This document shows positions 54,148 to 62,816 of a stretch of 64,000 nucleotides of DNA, piece by piece. Below the pieces are notes generated by a model. It was not told where the DNA came from and made no database searches. It saw only the letters and a list, made by a program, of their open reading frames with translations. Source of the stretch: Venatoribacter pacificus (GTDB taxonomy: Bacteria > Pseudomonadota > Gammaproteobacteria > Pseudomonadales > Oceanobacteraceae); NCBI RefSeq assembly GCF_025318105.1, contig NZ_JAOANI010000019.1, positions 310,001 to 374,000 of the forward strand. Direction: 5' to 3'. How positions within the stretch are numbered: the stretch's first letter is position 1; every line of letters begins with the position of its first letter. The position numbers and the translations under genes were made by a program.

Positions 54148-54505
54148 GTGCACACTCCTGATTATTTTTCTTAGGTTTCCGGGCATTTTCCGTGCCCTAT
54201 CACCGATTTCATACCGCCGGACTGTTACAGCCGCATCCGGTACAACCTCTGTGAATTTTTTTAAATTGGTTTCTGATTACAGTTTTCTTTATTCTTATTT
54301 CTGTTCAGGCAATTCGTAACTGCCCGGAGAATTGTTGAACAATCTATTATGGGGGTTTGGTGTTGTCCACCTCTTTTTTACAATTAATTACACGCGTTCA
54401 CTCAACTACCTAACACCGTACTCACACTTTCTGCTAAAAGACCTGACATTTTTCAATAAAATCAAAGACTTAATAGCAAAATACACCCCTGAAAACTGGC
54501 ACGAA
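54148..54505. other. Long divergent intergenic region
   Basis: 358 bases, AT-rich, between the short TGQAG gene (-) and pabB (+). It contains the 13-base palindrome ATTGTTGAACAAT (54331-54343), the hairpin GGGCA/TGCCC (54181-54197) and TATTAT at 54345-54350. I see no convincing -35/-10 pair for either gene. The pabB frame is open upstream to 54332, but that part is AT-rich and unlike PabB. Confidence 0.5.
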
Positions 54506-55900
54506 ATGACACATCAAAAACTCCCCTTTTCAGCACTGGACACCTTCCTTTCGGGCCATTTATTGGATAATCCAATACTGATGTTTTCCGGGGAAAACAG
54601 CGTGGGCCAGCTGACCAATATGGCGCACGAAGCCCAGCCCAGCACAACCCCTAACGGCAGTGCGGTGCTGGCTTATTCGCCAAAAGGCTATCTGAGCGCC
54701 TGTTGCCGCACAGAACTGGATCAGGTCCGCCAAACCATCCGCGAGTCGGCACGTATGTCGATAACCTGTGAAAGCCATGGACCGACGACTGCCAACCCGG
54801 AACCACCCTTTTGCAGCGGCTGGGCGGGTTTTATGAGTTACGATGCCGGAAAAACCCTGCAAGGACTGACTCCCAGTACAGCAGCACAGAATTCCGCCGG
54901 AGCACCACTGGCCGAGTTCTTTTATTACCCGCTGAGCCTGTATCTTGATTTTGCGGACAACAGTTGCACGCTACAAAACCCACAGCGCCTGCCGGAGGCC
55001 GTTACTACGGCATTTATAGCACGTTTAGAAAATGCCATTACGGCTTACAAAACGGCCACCACATTGACAGCAGAAATGACAAAACCACGTCAGTGGCAGT
55101 GCGCCTGGAGTAAAGAGCAATATCAGCAGGCCTTTACTAAAACCCGCCATTATCTGGCCGCTGGTGATTGTTATCAGGTGAACCTGGCGATGCCCTTTCA
55201 TTGTGCCGACGACCTGAGGTCGATCAGTCCTGCGCCATTACTGCAAGCATTCAACGCCCCATTCTCGGCTTATCTGAAAACGCCGGCACAAACACTGTTC
55301 AGCGTCAGCCCTGAGCGCTTTATCCGTATTGATGGTGACCGTATCGAAACCCGGCCGATCAAAGGCACTATTGCCCGTGGAGAAACAGCAGAAACCGACG
55401 AAAGCAACCGCCAGTGGCTGGCCGACAGCGCAAAAAATCGTGCCGAAAATCTGATGATTGTTGATTTACTGCGTAACGATCTGAGCCGCAGCGCCGAGCC
55501 CTTCTCGGTACAGGTCACCAAGCTGTTTGATATTGAAAGCCACGCCAATGTGCACCATATGGTCAGCACTATCGTCGCAACCAGACGCTCCGATCAGCAT
55601 GCGGTGGATGTGATCTTTGACGCCCTGCCCGGTGGCTCAATCACGGGCGCACCCAAGCGTCGGGCGATGGAAGTTATTGATGAACTGGAGTATCAGCCAC
55701 GCGGGGCTTATTGCGGCGTTCTGGGATATTTTGACGACGCCGGACATGCTGACTTCAACATTCTGATCCGTACCATTGCGGCAGCAGAACAAGGCGCTAC
55801 CTGCTGGGGTGGCGGCGGTATTGTGATGGATTCAACCTGGGAAGATGAGTGGCAGGAGATTCACAGTAAAGTCGGGCGCATTCTCAGCACCCCGCTCTGA
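54506..55900 (+). CDS. pabB: Aminodeoxychorismate synthase component I
   Basis: 464 aa from MTHQKLPFSALDTFLSG; the 58 upstream codons have no homology. It makes 4-amino-4-deoxychorismate from chorismate and ammonia. The chorismate-binding domain has ETRPIKGTIARGE, LMIVDLLRNDLSR, VHHMVSTI and PGGSITGAPKRRAMEVIDELE. The Lys in PIKGT is the PabB-specific active-site residue. It belongs to folate synthesis, with pabC at 17.5 kb. The exact start is uncertain because the ribosome site is weak. Confidence 0.92.
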   Translation: MTHQKLPFSALDTFLSGHLLDNPILMFSGENSVGQLTNMAHEAQPSTTPNGSAVLAYSPKGYLSACCRTELDQVRQTIRESARMSITCESHGPTTANPEPPFCSGWAGFMSYDAGKTLQGLTPSTAAQNSAGAPLAEFFYYPLSLYLDFADNSCTLQNPQRLPEAVTTAFIARLENAITAYKTATTLTAEMTKPRQWQCAWSKEQYQQAFTKTRHYLAAGDCYQVNLAMPFHCADDLRSISPAPLLQAFNAPFSAYLKTPAQTLFSVSPERFIRIDGDRIETRPIKGTIARGETAETDESNRQWLADSAKNRAENLMIVDLLRNDLSRSAEPFSVQVTKLFDIESHANVHHMVSTIVATRRSDQHAVDVIFDALPGGSITGAPKRRAMEVIDELEYQPRGAYCGVLGYFDDAGHADFNILIRTIAAAEQGATCWGGGGIVMDSTWEDEWQEIHSKVGRILSTPL

Positions 55901-55941
55901 ATAAGCACCCCTTTCGGGAAAAGACGCAAATCCCATACAAA

Positions 55942-55972
55942 AATGCCGGCGATTGCCGGCATTGTTGTTTTT
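55942..55972. terminator. Bidirectional terminator
   Basis: AATGCCGGC, loop GAT, then GCCGGCATT with a T-rich tail. It ends pabB (+) and, read on the other strand, thrH (-). Confidence 0.82.
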
Positions 55973-55994
55973 ACTGCTTCTTAGCGTTTTCTGT

Positions 55995-56612
55995 TCAGAG
56001 AGTCAGATCACGGTTACTGGCCTTAATGAATTCCTTCTTCAGGTCTTCATAGGTGTGTACGGCCGGGAATTGCGGGAACTCATCAATCACATTCTGAGGC
56101 GCATGGAACAGAATGCCCGCATCGGCTTCCGCCAGCATGGTGGTGTCATTGTAAGAGTCGCCAGCAGCAATGGTACGGTAATAAATGGTTTGCAGCGCGC
56201 GGATCGACTGACGCTTAGGATCAGCCTGGCGCAGCTTGTAGTCGACCACTCGGCCGCTTTCATCGGTGATCAGACGGTGGCAGAACAGTGTCGGAAAGCC
56301 CAGCTGGCGCATCAGCGGCTGAGAGAACTCATAGAAAGTATCCGACAGAATGATGACCTGAAAGCGCTCACGCAACCAGTCAACAAACTCCGCAGCGCCT
56401 TCAAGCGGCTTCAGGGTGGCAATCACTTCTTGAATATCCTGAATTTTCAGGTTGTGCTCGTCCAGAATACGCAGGCGTTGCTTCATCAGCACATCGTAAT
56501 CGGGGATATCGCGCGTGGTTGCCTTCAGCTCTTCGATACCGGTTTTTTGGGCAAACTCAATCCAGATTTCCGGAACCAGTACACCCTCAAGATCAAGACA
56601 CGCGATTTCCAT
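55995..56612 (-). CDS. thrH: Phosphoserine phosphatase/homoserine phosphotransferase ThrH
   Basis: 205 aa, the same length as P. aeruginosa ThrH, starting MEIACLDLEGVLVPEIW. HAD motif I is DLEGVL (Asp7, Glu9), with motif II VIILSDTFYEF and motif IV AAGDSYNDTTML. It dephosphorylates phosphoserine and can transfer phosphate to homoserine, linking serine and threonine synthesis. It stands alone, converging with pabB. Confidence 0.94.
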   Translation of the reverse strand: MEIACLDLEGVLVPEIWIEFAQKTGIEELKATTRDIPDYDVLMKQRLRILDEHNLKIQDIQEVIATLKPLEGAAEFVDWLRERFQVIILSDTFYEFSQPLMRQLGFPTLFCHRLITDESGRVVDYKLRQADPKRQSIRALQTIYYRTIAAGDSYNDTTMLAEADAGILFHAPQNVIDEFPQFPAVHTYEDLKKEFIKASNRDLTL

Positions 56613-56853
56613 GAATACTCCACAATTAGACAGAAGACTGTTATCGGCGCGTACTCTAGCCATATGCATGCCGCTTGACAACATCCCTGCCACTTAGTCT
56701 TGTGCTGGCGGTATAATAATATTCTTTTTTATTATTATTTGAGCTAAAAATGCCGTGCTAACCTTCCCGGCAAACGATGTAAGGCGTCAGTCCGACACTC
56801 GTGCAAGGACCCATAAAAAACGCCGACAACCCGCAACCGATCAGGCCACAAAC

Positions 56854-57579
56854 ATGACCCAGGATTTTATCGCTCTGAATGAGCAGTTTGCCGACAAACG
56901 CCCGAAAGATCTGATTCGCCACGCCCTTGAGCATCACGACGCCATCGCTGTATCGTTCAGCGGCGCGGAAGACGTTGTGCTGATCGACATGGCGGTAAAA
57001 ATCAAACCCGATGTTGAAATCTTTACCCTCGACACCGGTCGGTTACATGCTGAAACCTACGAATTTATCGAGGCGGTACGCAAGCATTACAACATCCGCA
57101 TCGACATCCGCACCCCAGAGCAGGCTGCCCTGCAAGACTTTGTGCGTGAAAAAGGTCTGTTCAGTTTTTTCGAAGACGGCCATCAGGAGTGCTGCGGCGT
57201 GCGTAAAATTGCCCCTTTAAAAGCCAAGCTGGCGACACTCGATGCCTGGATCACCGGCCAGCGCCGCGATCAGAGCCCGGGCACACGCAGCGATGTGCAA
57301 TTAATTGAGGCGGATGGAGCGTTCCGGGGCCGCAGCGGTGAGCTGACCAAGTACAATCCGCTGGCGTTATGGAGTTCAGCTCAGGTCTGGGAATACATCA
57401 AGGTATTCGATGTGCCTTACAACACGCTGCATGCACAGGGCTTTGTCAGTATCGGCTGCCAGCCTTGCACCCGCGCCACGCTGCCCAATCAGCACGAGCG
57501 TGAAGGTCGCTGGTGGTGGGAAGGCGCGGGCCACAAAGAGTGCGGCCTGCACGCCGGCAATATCATCAGTAAAGGCTGA
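56854..57579 (+). CDS. cysH: Adenylylsulfate (APS) reductase, CysH family
   Basis: 241 aa from MTQDFIALNEQFADKRP; the upstream frame is basic and unlike the family. It reduces APS to sulfite in sulfate assimilation. The PP-loop VSFSGAEDVVLIDMA and the [4Fe-4S]-type cysteines ECCGVRK and GCQPCTRA mark the APS-using, iron-sulfur form rather than the E. coli PAPS form. The C-terminal KECGLH holds the catalytic Cys. It precedes cysB, its regulator, and the two converge on one terminator. Confidence 0.93.
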   Translation: MTQDFIALNEQFADKRPKDLIRHALEHHDAIAVSFSGAEDVVLIDMAVKIKPDVEIFTLDTGRLHAETYEFIEAVRKHYNIRIDIRTPEQAALQDFVREKGLFSFFEDGHQECCGVRKIAPLKAKLATLDAWITGQRRDQSPGTRSDVQLIEADGAFRGRSGELTKYNPLALWSSAQVWEYIKVFDVPYNTLHAQGFVSIGCQPCTRATLPNQHEREGRWWWEGAGHKECGLHAGNIISKG

Positions 57580-57592
57580 TGCCGGCAGAACC

Positions 57593-57627
57593 ATAAAAAA
57601 GCCGCTCACTGAGCGGCTTTTTTATGC
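57593..57627. terminator. Bidirectional rho-independent terminator
   Basis: AAAAAAGCCGCTC and GAGCGGCTTTTTT pair around ACT. It is shared by cysH (+) and cysB (-), which end on either side. Confidence 0.93.
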
Positions 57628-57640
57628 GCCAACACCGGTA

Positions 57641-58615
57641 TCAATGCTGCGGTAAGGTTACGCCGGCAAACAGCTCTTCAATTTCCTGTTTGTTATGACA
57701 CTGAGCAGCACGCTCAACCAGATCCCGCGTCAGATGCGGCGCAAAGGCGGCAATAAAATCAAACATGTACCCACGCAGGAAGGTGCCTTTGCGGAAACCG
57801 ATCTTCGTGACGCTGGAAGCAAACAGATGGCTGGCATCCAGCGCAACCAGATCATCATCCAGATCTTTGTCGAGCGCCATACTGGCCACAATGCCCACCC
57901 CAACGCCTAAGCGTACATAGGTTTTGATAACATCCGAATCGGCCGCAGTAAAGGCAATGCGAGGCGTCAGGCCACGGCTTTTGAACGCATCATCAAGCTT
58001 GGAACGACCGGTAAACCCGAAGACATAGGTCACCAATGGATAAGCCGCCACCTGCTCCAGCGTAGGCCTTGGGTGCTGTGCCAGAGGATGCGTGCGTGGC
58101 ACGAGAATGCTGCGATTCCAGCGGTAGCACGGCATCATAATCAGGTCACCGAACAGCTCCATGGCCTCCGTGGCGATGGCAAAATCAGTGGTGCCATTGG
58201 CGGCCATTTCTGCAATCTGCATCGGCGTTCCCTGATGCATGTGCAAAGATACATCCGGGTACTGCAGCATGAATTTTTCAATAACGCCCGGCAGCGCATA
58301 ACGCGCCTGGGTATGCGTTGTTGCAATCGACAGGCTGCCTTTGGCCTCATCGCTGAATTCCTGCGCGACCTGTTTGATGCTTTCCACTTTGCGCAGAATT
58401 TCACCAGCAACCTGCAAAATCGCTTCACCTGCAGGCGTGATGCGCGTCAGATGTTTACCGCTGCGGGCAAAGATTTCGACCCCCAACTCATCCTCCAGCA
58501 AGCGGATCTGCTTACTGATGCCCGGCTGCGAGGTATAAAGTACCTGGGCTGTAGCCGACACGTTGAGATCGTGGTGTGCCACCTCCCAGATGTATCGCAA
58601 TTGCTGCAATTTCAT
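57641..58615 (-). CDS. cysB: LysR-type cysteine regulon activator CysB
   Basis: 324 aa. The N-terminal winged helix MKLQQLRYIWEVAHHDLNVS, SATAQVLYTSQPGISKQIRL and ELGVEIFARSGKHLTRITP are CysB-like; the effector domain follows (TTHTQARYALPGVIEKF and GVGVGIVASMALD). CysB responds to N-acetylserine and sulfide and activates sulfate-assimilation genes. It sits back to back with cysH and divergent from a TSUP-family permease. An imperfect palindrome 24 bases upstream of its start may be its own operator. Confidence 0.94.
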   Translation of the reverse strand: MKLQQLRYIWEVAHHDLNVSATAQVLYTSQPGISKQIRLLEDELGVEIFARSGKHLTRITPAGEAILQVAGEILRKVESIKQVAQEFSDEAKGSLSIATTHTQARYALPGVIEKFMLQYPDVSLHMHQGTPMQIAEMAANGTTDFAIATEAMELFGDLIMMPCYRWNRSILVPRTHPLAQHPRPTLEQVAAYPLVTYVFGFTGRSKLDDAFKSRGLTPRIAFTAADSDVIKTYVRLGVGVGIVASMALDKDLDDDLVALDASHLFASSVTKIGFRKGTFLRGYMFDFIAAFAPHLTRDLVERAAQCHNKQEIEELFAGVTLPQH

Positions 58616-58638
58616 AATTCCTCCCTGCCCAACCTCAG

Positions 58639-58665
58639 TATTTGTTATAAAAATATAAACAAATA
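58639..58665. promoter_or_regulatory. AT-rich inverted repeat upstream of cysB
   Basis: TATTTGTTATA (58639-58649) and TATAAACAAATA (58654-58665) are an almost perfect inverted repeat around AAAA, between cysB and the divergent TSUP gene. It may be a CysB autoregulatory site. Confidence 0.45.
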
Positions 58666-58749
58666 TTCTTTTCCAGAATAGATGCCACCCTCTACATTAG
58701 CATCAATCGCCTCTCTTAGAGCCTCCTGTACTACTTTAGACCATATTTC

Positions 58750-59523
58750 ATGGATATTTTGTTATATATAGCAGCTGGCGCTGGCGTTGGCTTGATTGTT
58801 GGCATGACCGGTATTGGCGGGGGCGCTCTGATGACGCCCCTGTTGCTGTTATTTGGCTTTCCACCCCAGGTCGCGGTCGGAACGGACCTGATGTATGCCG
58901 GCATCACCAAAGCAGGCGGTGCCTGGAGTCATCATCGCCAGAACCATGTGCGCTGGGCGCTGGTTAAGCTGCTCGCGCTGGGCAGTATTCCCAGTGCCCT
59001 GCTAACCGGTTTACTGCTGGAACACCTGTTCAAACACCCCGATAATTATGCCCATCTGCTGCGTAACGCTCTTGGCATCATGTTGCTGCTGACGGCGGTG
59101 GTGATTTTGCTGCGTAAACAGATTCAACATTGGGCCAGCAAGGCCAGCTCGCGCAATTGGGCCAGATGGCGTCCACAGGCAACGTTTATTATGGGCGTTT
59201 TTCTGGGCGTTTTCGTTACCCTGTCTTCTGTCGGTGCGGGAGCAATCGGCACCGCCATTCTGATGCTGCTGTACCCGGCTCTGCGCTCGACTCACATCGT
59301 CGGTACCGATATCGCTCATGCCGTCCCGCTGACGCTTTGTGCCGGTTTCATTCATATGTACCTGGGCAATGTTGACTTTGCTTTGCTTGGCGCTCTTCTG
59401 ATCGGCTCTCTGCCTGCGATTCATGTCGGCAGCCACCTGAGCCGTAAAATGCCGGACGAGCTGTTAAAACCTGTTCTTGCCAGTCTGCTGCTGATGCTGG
59501 GGGCCAAGTACGCCTTTTTCTGA
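58750..59523 (+). CDS. TSUP-family permease (TauE/SafE-like)
   Basis: 257 aa, an inner-membrane protein with about eight helices, starting MDILLYIAAGAGVGLIVGMTG. The GMTGIGGGALMTPLLLLFG and QVAVGTDLMYAG blocks and the inverted second half (GVFLGVFVTLSSVGAGAIG, HIVGTDIAHAVP) are TSUP signatures. These carriers move sulfite, sulfolactate, taurine-derived organosulfonates or similar anions. Its place beside cysB and cysH suggests sulfur transport under CysB control; the actual substrate is unknown. Confidence 0.88.
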   Translation: MDILLYIAAGAGVGLIVGMTGIGGGALMTPLLLLFGFPPQVAVGTDLMYAGITKAGGAWSHHRQNHVRWALVKLLALGSIPSALLTGLLLEHLFKHPDNYAHLLRNALGIMLLLTAVVILLRKQIQHWASKASSRNWARWRPQATFIMGVFLGVFVTLSSVGAGAIGTAILMLLYPALRSTHIVGTDIAHAVPLTLCAGFIHMYLGNVDFALLGALLIGSLPAIHVGSHLSRKMPDELLKPVLASLLLMLGAKYAFF

Positions 59524-59644
59524 GCGGCAAGTAAATTATTGCAACCGTTTATGTCTTATCGGATTTTTCACCTGACATTCCCCTGTTGCGGCACCGCGGC
59601 CGCAAATACGGTCTAGTCTTAATGAAAAATACGGAGGGATAAAT

Positions 59645-59824
59645 GTGAGCACATCGGAAAAACTATCACTGGAAAAAGTTGCTGAAATTCTTGAACTTAA
59701 AGCCGTCACGGTGAAACGTTACGCTCGCGAAGGCCTGCTTGATGGCGAAGAGCATCAGGGCAACTGGGTGTTTGAATCCGAAAAAGTGATGAAATTTAAG
59801 GAACTGCAAAGCAAACTACGCTGA
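59645..59824 (+). CDS. Small helix-turn-helix protein (excisionase/MerR-type fold)
   Basis: 59 aa with a GTG start. An excellent GGAGG ribosome site lies seven bases before the GTG. The protein begins VSTSEKLSLEKVAEILELKA and continues VTVKRYAREGLLDG, then WVFESEKVMKFKELQSKL. The VAEILEL-VTVKRYAREGLL pattern is the helix-turn-helix of MerR/excisionase-type and small AlpA-like DNA-binding proteins. It is close to the DUF72 gene end and may be a stand-alone regulator. The rest of the protein shows no other domain, so the function is unknown. Confidence 0.75.
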   Translation: MSTSEKLSLEKVAEILELKAVTVKRYAREGLLDGEEHQGNWVFESEKVMKFKELQSKLR

Positions 59825-59838
59825 GCCAATAGCCCGCG

Positions 59839-60768
59839 TTACACAAACAGATCCGCTGTCATACCGGCAGCGGGGTTTTTCACTAAACGGCCTCCCGGCC
59901 AATCCGCCATACTTCCCTGCCAAAACCTGACGATCTCTCGTGCAAATTCCGGACAATTCCGATTGCCGGCGGTATGCACAAAAAAATACGGCGAGCGCCC
60001 CTCACTCAGCCATTGCCGAATCTTCTGTCGCCATTGCTCCAGATAGCGCTGATTGTGCAGCCAGTCGGAATGGCCGATAAAGCGCACCACCGGATGATTC
60101 GCAGTCGCCAGCGGATGAACCGGCAGTCGCGGTTTTTTACCGCGCGCATGAATCACCGCGTCGTCCATTGAGCCATCCTGAAACAAACCCCGGCTGTCAA
60201 AGATAACGCGGTTAACATTCTGCCTGTTCAGCTCCTGTAACAGAGCAACCTCGTGCTGATCCTTAAGAAAAAAGCCCGGATGACGGCACTCAACCGCCAA
60301 AGGCAGATTCACCAACGACTGCAGCATGTCCAGCGTCTTAAATAATTCTGCACTGCGTTCAGGCGCAAACGACGCGGGCAATTGCAGCATTAAAACGCCA
60401 ATGCGTTCACGTAAAGGCGCGATAAAATCACAGAGCTGGCGACCGTCATGCAGTAATTGCCGGGGAATGTCGGCGGCATGGCTGATGCTTTTCGGCACTT
60501 TGAAACAAAAGCGGAAATGCTCAGGCACCTGATGACACCAATGGCGTGCGCGTTCGACAGTCGGCAAACCATAAAAGGTAGTATTACCTTCAACCGAACT
60601 GAAGACCTGCGAATATTCACTCAGTGCATCTGCAGCATCGCAGCGGGCATTCAGCAGAGTGCCTTTCCAGCCGGACATAAACCACATAGGCAGGCCGAGA
60701 TACAATTGCGCGGAAATGCGTGCATCTGTGAGCGGGAATGGATGTGCAAGCGGGTTATCATTTGTCAT
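59839..60768 (-). CDS. DUF72 family protein
   Basis: 309 aa. It carries the DUF72 blocks LPMWFMSGWKGTL, FSSVEGNTTFYGLP, FCFKVPKSISH, IGVLMLQLPASFAP and LAVECRHPGFF, a TIM-barrel-like fold of unknown activity. No signal peptide is evident. It is convergent with the small HTH gene (15 bases between the stop codons) and divergent from the DAHP synthase gene. No substrate is known for the family. Confidence 0.9.
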   Translation of the reverse strand: MTNDNPLAHPFPLTDARISAQLYLGLPMWFMSGWKGTLLNARCDAADALSEYSQVFSSVEGNTTFYGLPTVERARHWCHQVPEHFRFCFKVPKSISHAADIPRQLLHDGRQLCDFIAPLRERIGVLMLQLPASFAPERSAELFKTLDMLQSLVNLPLAVECRHPGFFLKDQHEVALLQELNRQNVNRVIFDSRGLFQDGSMDDAVIHARGKKPRLPVHPLATANHPVVRFIGHSDWLHNQRYLEQWRQKIRQWLSEGRSPYFFVHTAGNRNCPEFAREIVRFWQGSMADWPGGRLVKNPAAGMTADLFV

Positions 60769-60829
60769 AATCGGACATCATTGTAACAGAATTACATTCG
60801 CCCACATTCGCCCACAATCAGGAAGCAGA

Positions 60830-61903
60830 ATGACTGACAATCGCGTAGAAGATCTCAATATTGAGTCGATTGTTCCGCTGATTACTCCGGAACAACTGAA
60901 AACCGACATGCCCAGCAGCGAAGCCGCTGTTGCCAGCGTACAAAATGGCCGTCAGGTCGTGCGCGATATTCTCGATCGCAAAGACCACCGTATTTTCATT
61001 GTGGTTGGCCCCTGCTCCATTCATGACGTAGATGCGGCCAAAGAATACGCGGCCCGTCTGCGCGATCTGGCCGAAGAAGTCAGCGACACGCTGTATCTGG
61101 TGATGCGTGTGTATTTTGAAAAACCCCGCACCACCGTCGGCTGGAAAGGTCTGATTAACGACCCGTACATGAACGATACGTTTAAAATTCAGGACGGTCT
61201 GCACATTGCCCGCCGCCTGCTGATTGATCTGGCTGAGTTTGGCCTGCCTTTATCGACTGAGGCACTGGATCCTATTTCTCCGCAGTACCTGCAGGATCTG
61301 ATCACTTGGTCAGCCATTGGCGCACGCACCACCGAATCCCAGACTCACCGTGAAATGGCGTCCGGCCTGTCTTCTGCGGTTGGCTTTAAAAACGGCACGG
61401 ATGGCAGCCTGACCGTTGCGACCAATGCCCTGATGTCGGTTGCTAACCCGCACCGCTTCCTCGGTATTGATCAGGGCGGCAAAGTATCCATCGTCTCAAC
61501 CAAAGGCAACCCATACGGCCATGTAGTATTACGCGGTGGCGGCGGCAAGCCAAACTACGATTCTGTGAACATCTCTCTGGCGGAACAGGCGCTGGCGAAA
61601 TCCGACTTGGCACAGAACATCATGGTTGATTGCAGCCACGAGAACTCCAACAAAAACCCAGCGCTGCAACCACTGGTAATGGATAACGTAACCAACCAGA
61701 TTCTGGAAGGTAATAAGTCCATTATCGGCCTGATGGTTGAATCAAACCTCAAGCATGGCCGCCAGAACATTCCAGCCAATCTGGATGATCTGGAATACGG
61801 TTTATCGGTAACCGATGGTTGCATCAGCTGGGAAGAAACAGAAGATGCCATCCGCAGCATGCGCAACAAGCTGAAAGATGTACTGCCTAAGCGCAACAGC
61901 TAG
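60830..61903 (+). CDS. 3-deoxy-7-phosphoheptulonate (DAHP) synthase, class I
   Basis: 357 aa from MTDNRVEDLNIESIVPLITP, with AGGA seven bases upstream; the long upstream frame is not conserved. It is the first enzyme of aromatic amino acid synthesis, in the AroF/G/H class. Motifs: VVGPCSIHDVDAAKEYA, MRVYFEKPRTTVGWKGLIND read in parts, LDPISPQYLQDLITWSAIGARTTESQTH and VDCSHENSNKNP. Feedback specificity (Phe, Tyr or Trp) cannot be assigned by eye. Confidence 0.95.
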   Translation: MTDNRVEDLNIESIVPLITPEQLKTDMPSSEAAVASVQNGRQVVRDILDRKDHRIFIVVGPCSIHDVDAAKEYAARLRDLAEEVSDTLYLVMRVYFEKPRTTVGWKGLINDPYMNDTFKIQDGLHIARRLLIDLAEFGLPLSTEALDPISPQYLQDLITWSAIGARTTESQTHREMASGLSSAVGFKNGTDGSLTVATNALMSVANPHRFLGIDQGGKVSIVSTKGNPYGHVVLRGGGGKPNYDSVNISLAEQALAKSDLAQNIMVDCSHENSNKNPALQPLVMDNVTNQILEGNKSIIGLMVESNLKHGRQNIPANLDDLEYGLSVTDGCISWEETEDAIRSMRNKLKDVLPKRNS

Positions 61904-61922
61904 CCGCTACGGTTAAGCACAC

Positions 61923-61953
61923 ATAAAAAAACCCGCTGCGGCGGGTTTTTTTA
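61923..61953. terminator. Bidirectional rho-independent terminator
   Basis: AAAAACCCGC, loop TGCG, GCGGGTTTTT. It ends the DAHP synthase gene (+) and, on the other strand, mlaA (-). Confidence 0.93.
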
Positions 61954-61972
61954 TGGCTGTTGCTGGCACCGT

Positions 61973-62719
61973 TTATTGATCCCAGTCATCGCCCCTATCT
62001 TCTTCGTCATCAAAATCATCGAAATCGTCAAAGTCATCACCGAACTCATCCTGCACCACGCCATCGTTGATCAGATATTCCCGGCGCTGCAGGTAGAAGC
62101 TGCGAATAAAGGTATAACGATCACCGGAGATCAACCCCTCAGAGGCAATTAAGTCCGCACGCAGGTCAACTCCACGTACCGTATAAAGCCCGACTTCCTG
62201 CGCATAGTTGTTACCAATACCGGTGTAGCCAAGATCGCTTTGGTAATCAATCAACAGACCAGTACCATCGCGCAGAGTGCTCGGCCCAAGAAACGGCAGC
62301 ATCAGGTAGGGCCCACTGCCAACGCCCCAGTAACCTAATGTCTGACCAAAGTCCTCGTCATGTTTCGGTAAACCAATATGGCTGGCCACATCAAAAATAC
62401 CGAAAAAGCCGACGGTGGAATTAATAAGGAAACGGGCGGTATCTGACAGCGCCTGTCCCATTTTCAGCTGGCCAATATCATTGACGATAACCAAAACATC
62501 GCCAAGATTAGAGAAAAAGTGGGTGACCGACTGATCTACCGGTTCAGGGGTTATGTACTGGTAACCCTGAGCCATTGGCTTGGCGATGTATTTATCCAGA
62601 TTTTCATTAAACGCAAACATCGAGCGGTTAAAGCCCTCCCAGGGATCAGGATCCTTGGTCTCGGCAGCCCAGCTTAATGAAGATGCAAGGCATAAGAGGA
62701 GCAACCATGCTGCACGCAT
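61973..62719 (-). CDS. mlaA: MlaA-family outer-membrane lipid-asymmetry protein
   Basis: 248 aa with a signal peptide (RAAWLLLLCLASSLSWAA). VacJ/MlaA blocks follow: DPWEGFNRSMFAFNENLDKY, FFSNLGDVLVIVNDIGQLKM, GLPKHDEDFGQTLGYWGVGSGPYLMLPF read in parts, and RGVDLRADLIAS. The usual lipobox Cys at the signal cleavage site is missing; cleavage looks like AWA-AE, so lipidation is doubtful. The C-terminus is an extended acidic tail with repeated DDFDDFDD. MlaA removes mislocalised phospholipid from the outer leaflet with MlaBCDEF. Confidence 0.88.
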   Translation of the reverse strand: MRAAWLLLLCLASSLSWAAETKDPDPWEGFNRSMFAFNENLDKYIAKPMAQGYQYITPEPVDQSVTHFFSNLGDVLVIVNDIGQLKMGQALSDTARFLINSTVGFFGIFDVASHIGLPKHDEDFGQTLGYWGVGSGPYLMLPFLGPSTLRDGTGLLIDYQSDLGYTGIGNNYAQEVGLYTVRGVDLRADLIASEGLISGDRYTFIRSFYLQRREYLINDGVVQDEFGDDFDDFDDFDDEEDRGDDWDQ

Positions 62720-62816
62720 TTTGAATTCTCTGCTGTGATTTTCGCGTTATTAAAACAGCTCAGCACCGATAAAAACAGACCCATACATGCCTCTTACGCA
62801 ACACTCGCGGAACACT

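Noticed and set aside
54332..54505. N-terminal extension of pabB
   Set aside because: The 58 extra codons are AT-rich and unlike PabB; the family begins near the Met at 54506.
60793..60812. Tandem 10-mer repeat ACATTCGCCC before the DAHP synthase gene
   Set aside because: Two copies only, too short to assign a function; possibly part of the leader and not worth a feature.
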